Below, piece by piece: positions 34,058 to 44,869 of a stretch of 64,000 nt of DNA. The notes under the pieces are model-generated. The model searched no databases, was not told the origin of the DNA, and saw only the letters and a program-made list of their open reading frames with translations. A program made the translations under genes and the position numbers. Each line of letters opens with the position of its first letter. Position 1 is the first letter of the stretch. This DNA comes from Canna indica. Taxonomy: Eukaryota > Streptophyta > Magnoliopsida > Zingiberales > Cannaceae. Location of the stretch: assembly GCA_034359265.1 (NCBI GenBank), contig CP136898.1, positions 1,552,501-1,616,500 of the forward strand, in the 5' to 3' direction.

Positions 34058-34718
34058 GGTATCGTTTGATTGACACAACTTCATACAGAAAGTTGTACTT
34101 TTCAGAAAATTGTGTTTTCCGATCTTATTTGATTGATACACTTTTTGCATTTTGCAGGAAGTACAACTTTCTCGGGAAGTTACACTTCCTGCAAAGTGCA
34201 GGAAGTAACTTACCTAGGAGGACCTAAGTAAATTGTATTTCCTGAATTACATTTAAAAGAAAAAGATATTTGTGCCCTTATATTTGCATTTAATGCTAAT
34301 TTTATAATTTTAGGTTAACTTTATGAGATTAAGTAATTCATAAATTATTAACCTATTTTTTATTTTAATTTATTTTTAGCCAAATATGTAATTCTTTTTA
34401 TATCAAATTCAAATAAAAATTATTATAGGTAAAATAAATAATATATTATATTAGTTATATATGAAAATATTATTCTATATATGTATTAAAATATTAATAA
34501 GTAAAAAGAAGAGTATATTGGTCATTTGATATATACTTCGTAGGAAGTACTTATATCAATCAAACATGTTACGGGTGGGAAGTTACACTTCCTATCAATT
34601 AGTTTTTTGTCAACCAAACACATTTTTACTACTTCCAAAGAATCATAAATGGAAAGTTAATTCATAAGAATTACAATTTTTCACAGAAATTTACTTCTCA
34701 TATCAACCAAATAAGACC
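34058..34718. mobile_element. Tourist-like (PIF/Harbinger) MITE
   Basis: Flanked by TTA on both sides (34055-34057, 34719-34721). Terminal inverted repeats are GGTATCGTTTGATTGACA and (reverse) GGTCTTATTTGGTTGATA. 661 bp with no coding sequence. Subterminal GGAAGTTACACTTCCT palindromes occur near both ends (about 34172 and 34580). Confidence 0.85.
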
Positions 34719-34721
34719 TTA

Positions 34722-35093
34722 GTGAGTTATCATATTTTGACTGTGCTTGGGTTGGTAATGTATCACCTGCACTACGCAGTAAGGATGGAGACTTTAACCC
34801 CCAAGATGATAAAATATATGATTATGGGGAACCCCATATCATTTTGTCATACATTGTGTATTGTGTTGCAAACTTGCAATTTATTCTGCATGTCTATTTT
34901 GTGGGAGTTCATAATCCTTTATTCGCATTGGTTATCACATAGACGTGTTTGCATATTCCTAGCATGGCACTCACTGCAGGGGATAAAACCTGCATGGCTG
35001 AGTTGACTGTTAATTTTCTTTTTTTCCTCTTCGTAATTCGAATTTGAGATGATTAAATTTGATTGGATGACGAACTTTCCTAAAAGTTTAAAT
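34722..35093. other. No recognisable feature
   Basis: A 94-residue open frame at 34722-35006 has no family resemblance I can name. The stretch may be intron or flank of the acyl-CoA synthetase fragment. Confidence 0.4.
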
Positions 35094-35435
35094 TGTTGGG
35101 AAAGAGATCAATTTTTACATTTATATTCTTAATACTCTCCTTCACCCGGGCGCGAGTGAACTTGAGGAGACTATAAAGGATTAAAAGCTTGATTCCTGGT
35201 TTAATATATTTACTTAAGTTTGTTTCCGTCATTTTTATGATTTAGCCACGTGTCCCTTTTCTGTTATTAATCTACGGTTGTAATCGTAGACTTACCTGTA
35301 TAAATTCACTCTGCATCCGTGAATAAAATTCATTCGCTTCCTTCGCCATTTCTCTCATCTTCTTCATTCCACTTACATCATTATGGTATCAGAGCGGTAG
35401 CCGCTCCACCGAGCATTTTTTTTTCTCGATCCTGA
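35094..35435 (+). mobile_element. Copia-type LTR with primer-binding site, truncated
   Basis: TGTTGGGAAAGAG at 35094 to ACTTACATCA at 35380 gives a 287-bp LTR with TG...CA ends and a TATA-like TGTATAAATTC near 35298. After TTA comes TGGTATCAGAGC (35384-35395), the primer-binding site complementary to initiator tRNA-Met that is typical of Ty1/copia elements. The internal region breaks off after about 40 bp, where repeat P starts. No coding domain survives. Confidence 0.85.
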
Positions 35436-35439
35436 ATCA

Positions 35440-36170
35440 TCGTTTACTAACTAGCTAGTTATCCGATTAATAAATGAATAATTGGTTAGTAAATTAAATT
35501 TTAAAATATTTAAAAATTATCAAAATAATTAATCATAACAATTTCATATCTGATTATCCGCAGATAGCGGTAACCAAAATCGAAATATCTAATCGATTTC
35601 GATTATCGATTATCCACGAACTAATAATCGAAATCGAATCTAATTAACTTAATCGATTTTTTCATATTCCCTAATCGAAATCGAACAATAAATTTACTAT
35701 ATGAAATCAAATTTTACGATTCGGTGAACCGGTGCAGTTAACCGATTTCAATTGTCATCCATATTCACAATTAATGTAGGTTGAATTAAATTAATATTGT
35801 CTAATAGATTAGGATGCCTCATAAATCAATATTGTGACTAGTATTAAAGTGTGTCTGCCAATTTTTTGAATGCACGTGCCTCATATGTTTAGCCGTTTAT
35901 GAATCAAACTTCGAGTGGAGCCTCTCTTCTCATTCGATAAAATTAAAAATTTTAAAGTCACATTTTTAATTTCATTAATACTAATTTTAATTTAAAAAGC
36001 CACTCACTGTTTTATTAGTCATCAATAAATTATTTCTTCTTTCAAGATCAATATCAAAATGGATCAAAACATGACATCAAGTAGATCCATCTAATATTAA
36101 TATTCTATATGGAATTTGTATTATAATATATATAGAATGATCTTAAATCCATATGCAATATATAAATATT
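35440..36170 (+). repeat. Dispersed repeat P, copy 5, including half of a hAT-like element
   Basis: Nearly collinear with 23690-24420. It includes the right half of the TAGGGATGACAA-family hAT element (to 35763, followed by ttcacaat) and the downstream block GAATGCACGTGCCTC...CAAACTTCGAGT. The shared hAT insertion shows that these P copies were duplicated after that insertion. Confidence 0.85.
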
Positions 36171-36685
36171 ATTATATATTTTAATCAAAAATTCAAAATA
36201 TATAGATATACCATTCAATTATATATATATAGTGTTGATTGAAATATAAACTTAAACACTTGTGCATTATTATATTATATAAATACATAGTTGATATGGG
36301 TCTGCATGGGTACCGGATAGAATCGGAACCGATTGTAATTTATCCGATCAAGTAGATTCCGAGTAGACCTGAATTAGATTCGGGTAGGATCCGAAATAAA
36401 AATTAAGGAACCGATACCCGAAATCTGTTCATTTACAAGTTCCTCTATTAGGACCTATTTTTGAATGTGTTATGTAATATGTTAGAACCTATTTGAATCT
36501 GTTCTAGAACTTGTAAATGAACCGATTCCAAGTTCTAATATGATAGGGTCTGATTCCAAAATTAAGAAATCGATCTTATACATGATAGGGTTCGGGCATC
36601 ATGAAAAATACAAGTATCCGGATCCGCTCAACCCTAGTCGGCAATTTGGTGAAGAAATCTATTTTTAAATAAAAATGTAAAATAT
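36171..36685. other. AT-rich intergenic DNA
   Basis: No gene is seen. 36330-36640 contains repeated GAACCGAT/GGATCCG-like segments in partly inverted arrangement, possibly an old non-autonomous element. Confidence 0.4.
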
Positions 36686-36694
36686 TAAATATAA

Positions 36695-38303
36695 GGGAAA
36701 ACGTTTAAAATGATCTCTCAACTATGACGAATTATTCACTTTGGTCCCACAATTATTTTTCAACTCAAGTGGATGCCTAAAGATTTGGAATTGTCACTTT
36801 GGTCCTTGACTTGACTGTGACCTTACCATTAAAAAAACCACCTGCATGGCTAATGTTGTCATGATGTGGCATCGATTTTAGTTGACTTTGCTTATATTCA
36901 AAAATGTCTACATGGTTTACTTTATCATTTATAAATTAAAATATATCCCATTTTTTCTCTTTTATCTTTTCTTCCTCCATTTCTTCCTTTTCCCTGCCAC
37001 CGCCCACACTGCGGCTCCTCCTCCTCCCTACCTCTGCCTCCGCCCTCGTGGCGCTTTGACCACGGAGGCAACTCCATCGCCGCCGTCTCCTCCTCCCTTC
37101 CTCGAGGAAGTGTGCCATGTCGGGCATCAAGCCACAGGTGGCGGCGACGGTGAAAGGAGGACTACTAGATGAAATATGGTAAGGTAGGAAGAGGAAGGGA
37201 GGACCGACACGCAACACACATGGAGGGACACAAGGGATTGCTCCCATCGAGCATGAGAACAAGAGACTTTCTAGGGCTCAACCAACAGCAGCAAATGCTT
37301 CATCGCCAGCTCCAGCAGCACTAGATGCTTCTATTCCAGGCTTCGATCGCCAATGATGGCGACCACCACGCCCATCAGCAACGACAACAACAACATCACA
37401 TCAGGCACAACCACGGCCAGTTTGTGCCGCCACCACCGTTAGGCCAGTCGGCTTCCGTGTGCCTACCACCACGTCGGTGGGGCTTCCTCCTGTGCTACTA
37501 CCGCCGAGGTCGATTCCCCACCAGCCACCTCCCAATACGCAGCATGGGGTGTCCGTGCCAAATGCATCCCGAAATGTGAGCAGCAGCTCGAAACTGAAGC
37601 TGGCGAAGAAGGGAATCGAGGGCGTCCGTGCCAAATGCATCCCAAGTCCATGGAAAGGAGGGACGCAAACACACCAACCTCGCGCAGAACTTTCTGAAGC
37701 AAGCAGATTAACAATGAACCCCAGGATGAATGATATATAGTTTCCGTAGCTAATTGCGTACGAAGAACAAAAGTAAAAAATAGTGAGATGGAGACTCTGC
37801 GTTTGTCAAAGAGTTTGTCCCCTGCGTTTGTTACCATTAGATTTAGAGGTTGTGGTTAACTTGATGTCCTCAGCCGATTCCCCACCAGCCACAAGGGAGG
37901 AGGAGACGGCGGCGACGGGGTCACCATAGCGGTCAGAGCACGACGAGGGCAGAGGTAGAGAGGAGGCAACGATGGGGGCGGAGGCAGGGAGGAGGAAGGG
38001 GAGAAGGAGAAGGATGGAAGAAGAAGATGACAATGATGGAACGTAAAAGGAGAAAAAATCGAATTTATTTTAATTTATAAATAATAAAGTAAGCCACGTA
38101 GACATCTTTGAGTACACGCAAGTAAAGTTAATTAAACTCAATGTCACATCGTGGGAATATTAGCCATGTAGATATTTTTTTTAATATCAAGATCACGGGT
38201 CAGTGATCAAAGTGATGATTTCAAATCTTTAAAGACTCACTTTGAGTCGAAAAATAATTATAAGATCAAAGTGAATAATCTACTTAGTTGAGAGATCTTT
38301 CCC
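36695..38303. mobile_element. Mutator-like element with long terminal inverted repeats, Pack-MULE candidate
   Basis: Perfect 9-bp target duplication TAAATATAA at 36686-36694 and 38304-38312. Inverted repeats of roughly 260 bp (36695-36960 and 38040-38303; GGGAAAACG...TCTCTCAACTA and reverse) extend with gaps to about 37110 and 37870. These are Mutator-like hallmarks. The interior has no transposase. It carries GC-rich sequence readable in part as Gln/His/Pro-rich peptide (NQQQQMLHRQLQQ, about 37280; HQPPPNTQHGVSVPNASRN, about 37515) that may be captured gene sequence. I do not recognise a parent. A 21-bp direct repeat (TCCGTGCCAAATGCATCCC) occurs at about 37550 and 37625. Confidence 0.9.
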
Positions 38304-38467
38304 TAAATATAAAGATATTAGTTTACAAAAATATCATTATATTTCATCTTTTATCTTCTTAAAAAGTTGTTTCTTATTTTAGGGTATTTTCGTCATTTCA
38401 CTGCTAGTTTGTCTTCCCCATGGAAGATGAAAACAAGTGGCGCTGCCTGTCTGCAAGTTCCAAATCT

Positions 38468-38542
38468 TATATATAGGCGTATGATCCCAATCGAGACTTT
38501 CAAGGCAACGGAGAGAAGAGAGAGAGAGAGAAAGAGTAATTA
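38468..38542 (+). promoter_or_regulatory. Core promoter and leader of the O-methyltransferase gene
   Basis: TATATATA at 38468-38475 is a suitable TATA box. An expected transcription start near 38500 would give a roughly 40-nt leader containing a GAGA-rich tract (38513-38535) before ATG 38543. The right end of the Mutator-like element lies only 165 bp upstream of the TATA box, so most distal promoter DNA is transposon sequence. Confidence 0.6.
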
Positions 38543-39342
38543 ATGGCGGGTTGTGGTGAAGAGAGTAGTATTCCCACCGTGGAGGAACTGGAAGCCCTCG
38601 GCGATGTGTGGAACCAGACCTTCAGTTTTGTCACCTCCATGTCCCTCAAGTGCGCCGTGGAGCTCCGCATTCCCGACGCCGTCCACGACAACGGCGGCTC
38701 CATCACCCTCCACCAGCTCGGCGCCGCCCTCTCCATCGCCCCCGTCAAGCTCTCCGCTCTCCGCTGCCTCATGCGCCTCCTCGTCCACAACGGCTGCTTC
38801 GCCAAGCAGGCCAAAAGCAGCGCCGACGAGGACGACGTCTACGTCTTGACGCCCATGTCCAAGCTCCTCGTGAACTCAAAGCACGCGGGATCGGACCTCG
38901 TCCTGCTGATGCTCGACTCCATCTACATCGAGATGTGGCTCTCGATGAGCAAGTGGTTCCGCGGGGACGAGCGCTCGGCGTTCGAGACGGCCCACGGGAC
39001 GGATATCTTCCACTTTTTGACGGAGCACCCGGAGTTCGCCGCCACGTTCAACGCGGCGATAGAGAGGGACTCGGCGCTGGTGGGCGGGCTCCTGGTGGAA
39101 AGGCACCGAGAGGTGTTCGACGGCATACAGTCTATGGTGGACGTCACCGGTCGCGTGCACGGCAACGCCGCCTTGGCGTGCAAGGTCGCGCAGGCCTTCC
39201 CGGACATGAAGTGCTCCGTCCTGGACCTCCCCCATTTCGTCAATATGGCTGCCTGTAGCAACGCTGGCAAGCCCAAGAACTTGAACTTCGTCGAGGGAGA
39301 CATGTTCGAGCACATACCGCCTGCCGATCTGATTCTCTTCAG

Positions 39343-39378
<36 letters not shown>

Positions 39379-39749
39379 GACAACAAATTAAATAAAAATA
39401 CTTGTTAGATATTGCATGTGTAATTGAATTAAACTGCATGCAGTGGGTGCTGATGACATGGAAAGATGAGGAGTGCGTGAAGATATTGAAGCGTTGCAGA
39501 GAGGCACTTGAGGCGTCAAAGTCAAAGGGGAGGGGGAAAGTAGTGATAATTGAGATAGTGCTGAAAGATGGAGAGAGGTTGGACAAGTCAACGGAGACGC
39601 AGTTGCACTTCGACATGGCGGTGGTGGTGGGGAGAGGTTCGAAGCAGCGAGATGAGCAGGAATGGAGCAAGCTGTTTACTGAAGCTGGGTTCTCGAACTA
39701 CAAGATCACTCCCTTCGGACTTCGGTCGTTGATCGAGGTCTTCCCTTAA
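38543..39749 (+). CDS. Plant small-molecule O-methyltransferase-like protein with altered active site
   Basis: Exons 38543-39343 and 39444-39749 join in frame (ILFR|WVLMTWKDEECVKILKRC), giving 368 residues, the usual length for class II plant OMTs (COMT, flavonoid and isoflavonoid types). The N-terminal dimerisation part (WNQTFSFVTSMSLKCAVELRI) and the C-terminal signature (FTEAGFSNYKITPFGLRSLIEVFP) are well conserved. Two functional sites are not. SAM motif I, normally VDVGGGTG, reads VDVTGRVHG (about residues 199-207). The catalytic His of the usual WVLHDW is Met271 (WVLMTW). Glu304 in VIIEIVL is kept. Such enzymes transfer methyl from SAM to phenolic hydroxyls in the cytosol. Here activity is doubtful. 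The frame is intact and exon 1 is strongly GC-rich. The 100-bp intron opens with a (TA)n run. Confidence 0.9.
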
Positions 39750-40740
39750 CCTATATATGTATGTATATATGTATACAGATGCATGCATGCTGCAGCTACG
39801 TATACATGCAGTCATCTCCAAATAAGTATACATGACTTTGAATGGAGTTTGCTAGTGAGAGTACGTTGAAGTAGTATGAACTCGTGATCCATGTGATGCG
39901 AGGAAAAATAAATCTAGATTGTTGTGCTTGTTGTGTCAATTTGTGCCAGATGCGTGTTTTAAGTACATCTGCAGTTTGTGTATTAATATTCATTTACTAC
40001 TCTGGTCTACTATCCAATATAATTTAGTCTTATTTTCATTAAAATTTATTATATACACTTCTTACTAGATTAATTTGAAAAAATTGAATAATTAACTAAA
40101 TTCTATAACTACATAATATACAGTTAATTATATATTTATAAATGAGTAATTAATTTGATTAAATTATAAACATAATTTAATTTTGTATGAATTATTCTTT
40201 TCGTATAATTATTTATTAATGCCCGATGGGATTATAATTATTAATTAATTGTGAGGCGGTGGTATATATGTAAATTACTATAGTTTTTCTCTTTGTCTTA
40301 ATTTATATTCCGATCGACGCTAATAATCGGCATCAGAATATTTTAACGGATATGATAAAGATTTGTTGTAGTGATCGATTGATATATAAGAATTTCTATA
40401 AATCTAGCTAGCCGTGTTGTAACTAGATTTGCACAATTATAATGACTACACTCTAAGTCCAATAATAAGCAATTGGGACGAATCACATATATTTTTATTT
40501 CTTCTCTTTAATTATACTTTGTTTGTTTGTATTAACTATTATATTTTACGTGTATATATATATAAATTATATATATACTCGGTTGTGAAGAAAAAATCTT
40601 GTTCTTAATTAATTACAACACTTTCAAATTAAGTTCACTCCAGTTTGTAACCAAATCGAGTTTAAATAGAGCATTTCATAACGTATTAATCGTGACCATT
40701 TGAAGAACGAATATATCTAATAATATATCTTATTTTTTCA
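39750..40740. other. O-methyltransferase 3' flank and AT-rich intergenic DNA
   Basis: 3' UTR sequence follows the stop (a possible polyadenylation region near 39900, AAAAATAAATC). The rest is AT-rich without open frames. GATTTGTTGTAGTG at about 40365-40377 resembles a CACTA terminus but has no partner. Confidence 0.5.
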
Positions 40741-40754
40741 TATGCATATTTACT

Positions 40755-41677
40755 AGTTTTAAACCTTGTACACATAAATTAAGAACACGACAAACACAAT
40801 GGATATGAAATAATTCACATTCGAATACTGACTTAAATAATTGTATAAAGGGAGAAATAACAACATTATTATTACTAGCATTATCAAAACTAGTCGAATT
40901 TTTTTATCATTTATATTATAGAAATATATTACAAATATAATAGCAGAAAAAATGACAATAAAAATGTGTGGATATTGAAAAATTTTAAAACTACTTATTC
41001 TTTTGTGCAAAATAAAATTTTCATCAATCCAACGTGCAATAACACAAATGTAAGAATAAGTAGTACGTTGACTATACCAAATATCAGATGTTAAAGAAAT
41101 TTTTGATTTGTTATTTTGAAAACTATTTATTATATTTTTCTCTATATATAAAAAATAATTTTAAAACATCACTTTTCATTATATTTCACATATTTTTTAT
41201 ATTTTGGTTGTAAAGTATTTTGAATCCAAGTAGAAAATCTTGGTTGATCAACAAAACTAAAAGGAGATTCACTTTGAACAATTAATTTTGCAAGTTCTTG
41301 ATGTTGAAAATCACGATCATACGATAAAGTTGTTAAATCAGAAGAAGATAAATTAAGAATTTGTTGAACTTGTGTAACCTTATTGTCATGGCCATTTGCA
41401 TGACATAAAAGATGACCAGTTCCTTATGTTGTTGAAGCCAAATGAATTTTTTGATATTTTTTGCACCGGGCTTTTGTTATGGTGCCATCAGCTTCAATAA
41501 TTTTCTCAAAATATTTCCATACCATACTTTTTTTTTTTTACCCGATGAACATAAATTAATAGATGAACTTATCTCTATGTCTTGGTTTTGTTGAGTGGTA
41601 GGAGTACTATGAGACATTCCTTCTAATATATTTGACTCAGTTTGTGGAGAATAACCTAAAAAATTTCTATCCGCCAT
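40755..41677 (-). pseudogene. hAT-superfamily transposase remnant (RICESLEEPER-like)
   Basis: Reading the minus strand with frame changes: MADRNFLGYSPQTESN, a BED-type zinc-finger region (KKKVWYGNILRKLL, then KPGAKNIKKF, GHDNKVTQVQQ), LSYDRDFQHQELAKLIVQSESPFSF, LTSDIW, YICVIARWIDENFILHKRI and, in another frame, FDNASNNNVVI and HIHCVCRVLNLCVQG. These are hAT landmarks (LTSDxW, DNAxNN, HxxCxxHxxNL) in the right order. At least three frameshifts or stops are present. The C-terminal dimerisation domain is absent. Confidence 0.85.
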
Positions 41678-41924
41678 TAGTAAAAAGTAAATATAAAAAT
41701 ATAAATATTATACTAATCAATCAAACAAATTTAAGAGATTAAAAAAATTGATAGCAATCTTGAATTCTTGATGAACTTAAAAAGTTGTTGAGAATGATTG
41801 TAAATAAACTTAGATTGTTGAGAGTTAGGAGATGAGAATGGAGATAGAAAAATTGAAGAAGATTATAAGATATTTATCGGAGATTTTAAATAATAAAATA
41901 TTTCTTTTTAAAAAATTAATCGGG

Positions 41925-42180
41925 CATGGCTCAAACAGACCCACATCTAGCTCGGCAAAACCCAGGTCCGCGTGCATCAGACTTGGCTTTGACCGGGCCA
42001 GCCAGCACAGCACGCGTGCCGTGCTCGGGTTTGACCGGGCCAACCAGCACAGCATGCGTGCCGTGCTCGGGCTAGTACGGTGCGCGTGCGGTGCCTAGCA
42101 CGCCCACGTGCCCAGGGGGCGAGCCCAGCCCGCCTCCTGGGCACAGGCGGGCAGTGCCTGGCTTGGGGCGGCAATGGGCC
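41925..42180 (-). repeat. GC-rich repeat block at the 5' side of the hAT remnant
   Basis: Near-duplicate units (TTTGACCGGGCCAGCCAGCA, CACGCGTGCCGTGCTCGGG) occur two to three times, followed by GGGCCCGGCCCAT. The contrast with AT-rich surroundings and the position upstream of the transposase remnant suggest the subterminal region of the same hAT element. The exact terminus is not resolved. Confidence 0.55.
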
Positions 42181-42189
42181 CGGCCCATA

Positions 42190-42940
42190 ACTACATCTAA
42201 GCTGCGATTTTTAAAACCGCAGCTAAAGAGACATTAAGTCTATGATTTTTTTTTTTTTGCAGTCTCTAAATTATATTAAACATGCTGTTTTTAATAAACT
42301 GCACTTAAAATTATATAATAAGCTGCGGTGCCCTGTACCGCAGCCTATTTTTCTGTCGCGGGTTTTTTTTCTCCCGCTACATCTTCCCGTATGCCCGCAG
42401 AACTCCCGCGTCTTCTTCCCTCTTCGTATCTCCTGCATCCTCTTCCCCCTAAACGCTCTTCCCTCTTCCTGTTTCTCCCCGCCGCTCTCAGCCGAGTCCG
42501 CAAGAATGCCACGAATTTTCTTCGAGGAGAAGAGTTAATACCACGAATTGACCGGGAAAAGGAAGGACGCCGGTGATGATGACGGCTTGGCGCGAGGTGA
42601 AAAGGAAGGAAGCCCTAAGTAGCTCTGCCACCTTGACGCGAGGCCTCTCTCCTGCGCCCCCACGCCACAACCGTCGCTCTTCTAAGTCCGCCTCCCTCTT
42701 GCCGATCTCCCCTAGTCGGTGATGTCTATGACATCTCCACCGGTAGCCCCTCCTCCCTCTCCTTCCCGTTTTCTTTTTTTTGTTTATTTTTCAAGGGGAG
42801 GCAACATGAGATCTATAAGAGAGGAGGGAGGATTGCTGATCGCTGACATCGTGTCCTCTCCCTCCCTCCGCCGGCAGCGCACCCCACAGCCCCACTCTCT
42901 CTTTCATCGCCGCTGATGATCCCTCAGTATAGTACAGTAG
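42190..42940 (+). other. Possible transposon end with GCTGCGGT repeats and a CT-rich leader
   Basis: AGCTGCGATTTTTAAAACCGCAGCT (42195-42223) is an inverted repeat. GCTGCGGT and ACCGCAGC recur to about 42345, followed by a CT-rich, GC-rich leader-like tract (42350-42720). The layout resembles the 5' end of the CACTA elements nearby (subterminal repeats then GC-rich leader), but no CACTA terminus is seen. Open frames here are low-complexity. Confidence 0.4.
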
Positions 42941-44058
42941 ATTCAAGTCAAACTAGCATATGTTTGTATTACTTTTCCTAGCTTCGATTTCAAGCCTTTT
43001 GCAAAACAAACAGCACTATCTCTAAAGATTTCATTGGAGGCAGATCAAAGCAAGTAACAATTGAGCTCTGCAAATCAAAAGCTTTTGCTTCTTGCCTGGA
43101 GTAGGTATTCTCTAACGACAATGACATGGTCATCAAGGTACCATTGCTTAATTAGTTTAACAGTTTTCTCTTAATAAGATTTTCATTATTTATGCTTAAT
43201 TATTCACAAGCAGCCAAGTTATTTTCTATGCATATGAGGTAGTTGAATTAGGGTTCTTAGTTCTTACTAATGTAGAACAGAGATATGCCTTTATGGTTGA
43301 TCCATGTTCATGCCTTTATGGTTGAATTAATTAAATAACTTATTGTTTTAATTACTTAATTGAGTGATATTTTCTGAAATTAACATATGATTAATTAATA
43401 AGATAATAAAGATCTGTATTATTTTTCCATAGGGTTCCAAACTGAAATAAATTAATCAAAAATAAATGGTGACCTATTCTACATGCAAACAACTCTTCTC
43501 CGAGAGCATATGCAGTCATCTCCTGTGATGACTACATATTAAATATAGATGAAATCTCCTGTGATGTATATATAGTCATCTTCCATACTTTCTCATCTCT
43601 TCTCCTTGAAGAATTATTCAGCTTGTGAAATGTTGCAGTGACTACCACCCACCTCTTCTGATCACACAGATGGAGCTCATATCTGTAGCTAAAAATTATA
43701 ATACAGTTTGGAGGTTTTTTCTATACAATATTGGAGTCTGAGTAATTGATGAATTTCTGTCCAAGTCCAATGTATCAAAATGCATTGACTTTAAAGAGAC
43801 AGCTAATGTTATTGCAAAGATGCTTGGTTTAGTTCTGCTTTTATACCTATGTGATTATTTAGAGAAGCAATTAAATAAGCCAGGAGCTGCTGCAGATTAA
43901 ATCAGCCACTGAAGCTCTTGGTTTTGGTATTTATGCCTGGTCAATATATATGTAGTATCTGTTGTGGCTAACCCTTAGCTTGATGCAACAGTCATTGAGT
44001 TGGTTGCCAAAGTAATTTATCAGCCATTACACAATTCCACTGTTTAGTTCTGCACATC
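42941..44058. other. Intergenic sequence, target region of CACTA F
   Basis: No gene is recognised. The sequence is moderately AT-rich with short open stretches and possible splice-like sites but no identifiable protein. The target trinucleotide ATC of element F is at 44056-44058. Confidence 0.4.
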
Positions 44059-44480
44059 CACTACAAAATAAATGACATATACTAACGGGCTATTTCCGTT
44101 ACTAAAACTCTAAAAACCGTTAGTCAATCCTATACCAACGGCATATGTATCCGTTGGTAGAAGTCGCGATAGTATAGACTTATACCAACGAATATTTGGA
44201 TCGTCGGTATAGGGGTAAACATATTCTAACAGACAATTAATAGTGTTAGTAAAAACCTGCTGTTAGTATAAAGGTCCCTATACTAACAATTACAGATCCG
44301 TTAGAAGAAAAAATCGTTAGTATAATCAGGTAAGAATACCAACACAAGTTAGCGTTAGTGTAGGCTAAAATATATTCTAACGAAAAGTTATGGCATTAGT
44401 ATAGTTGTTTTATAGTAACACCTATATCTGTTGGAATTGCTAGAATATTATACTAACATTAGCTATTGTTACTAAAGGTG
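44059..44480. repeat. 3' subterminal repeats of CACTA F
   Basis: Many ACTAACGG, CCGTTAGT, ACCAACG and CCGTTGG motifs in both orientations within 400 bp of the terminus. The homologous truncated copy lies at 31280-31450. Confidence 0.85.
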
Positions 44481-44869
44481 AAAAAAAATACTATCACATT
44501 TATCACCATTAGCAAACCATATAATACTAGTATATGCTAGATTTACTAAAATTATTCAATTAATAGACAAAATACAATAGAACCGACACGAGATATAAAG
44601 AAAACTATATTATACATCTTAAGTCATGGAATTATCAATATATTCATATAATTCCAATCCTTTTACAAAAATGACCTAATAGAAGTTTTGAAATTTTAGT
44701 TACAAACAGTATTTGATCAAGGAATTATAAAAAGGACCAAATTGAAGTTTTGAAACTATATTTACAAAAAGTATTCAATCAATATCACTCCTTTTACTGT
44801 CTCTAACTCTCTACTCCACAACTTTAAACTTTGATTTAACTTGAAAAGCTTCATTTGATAATTAGCCTC

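Noticed and set aside
34722..35006. 94-residue open frame after the Tourist MITE as a continuation of acyl-CoA synthetase
   Set aside because: Its sequence does not match the next part of the synthetase and has no splice-compatible start.
36936..37262. Reverse-strand 108-residue frame as a gene in the Mutator-like element
   Set aside because: It overlaps the inverted-repeat arm and is a low-complexity Arg/Ser/Pro translation.
38553..39670. Large alternative and antisense frames across the O-methyltransferase
   Set aside because: Shadows caused by high GC at third codon positions. Only the frame with OMT homology joins correctly to exon 2.
40365..40377. TTTGTTGTAGTG as the end of a small CACTA element
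   Set aside because: No matching inverted terminus and no subterminal repeats nearby, so it may be chance.
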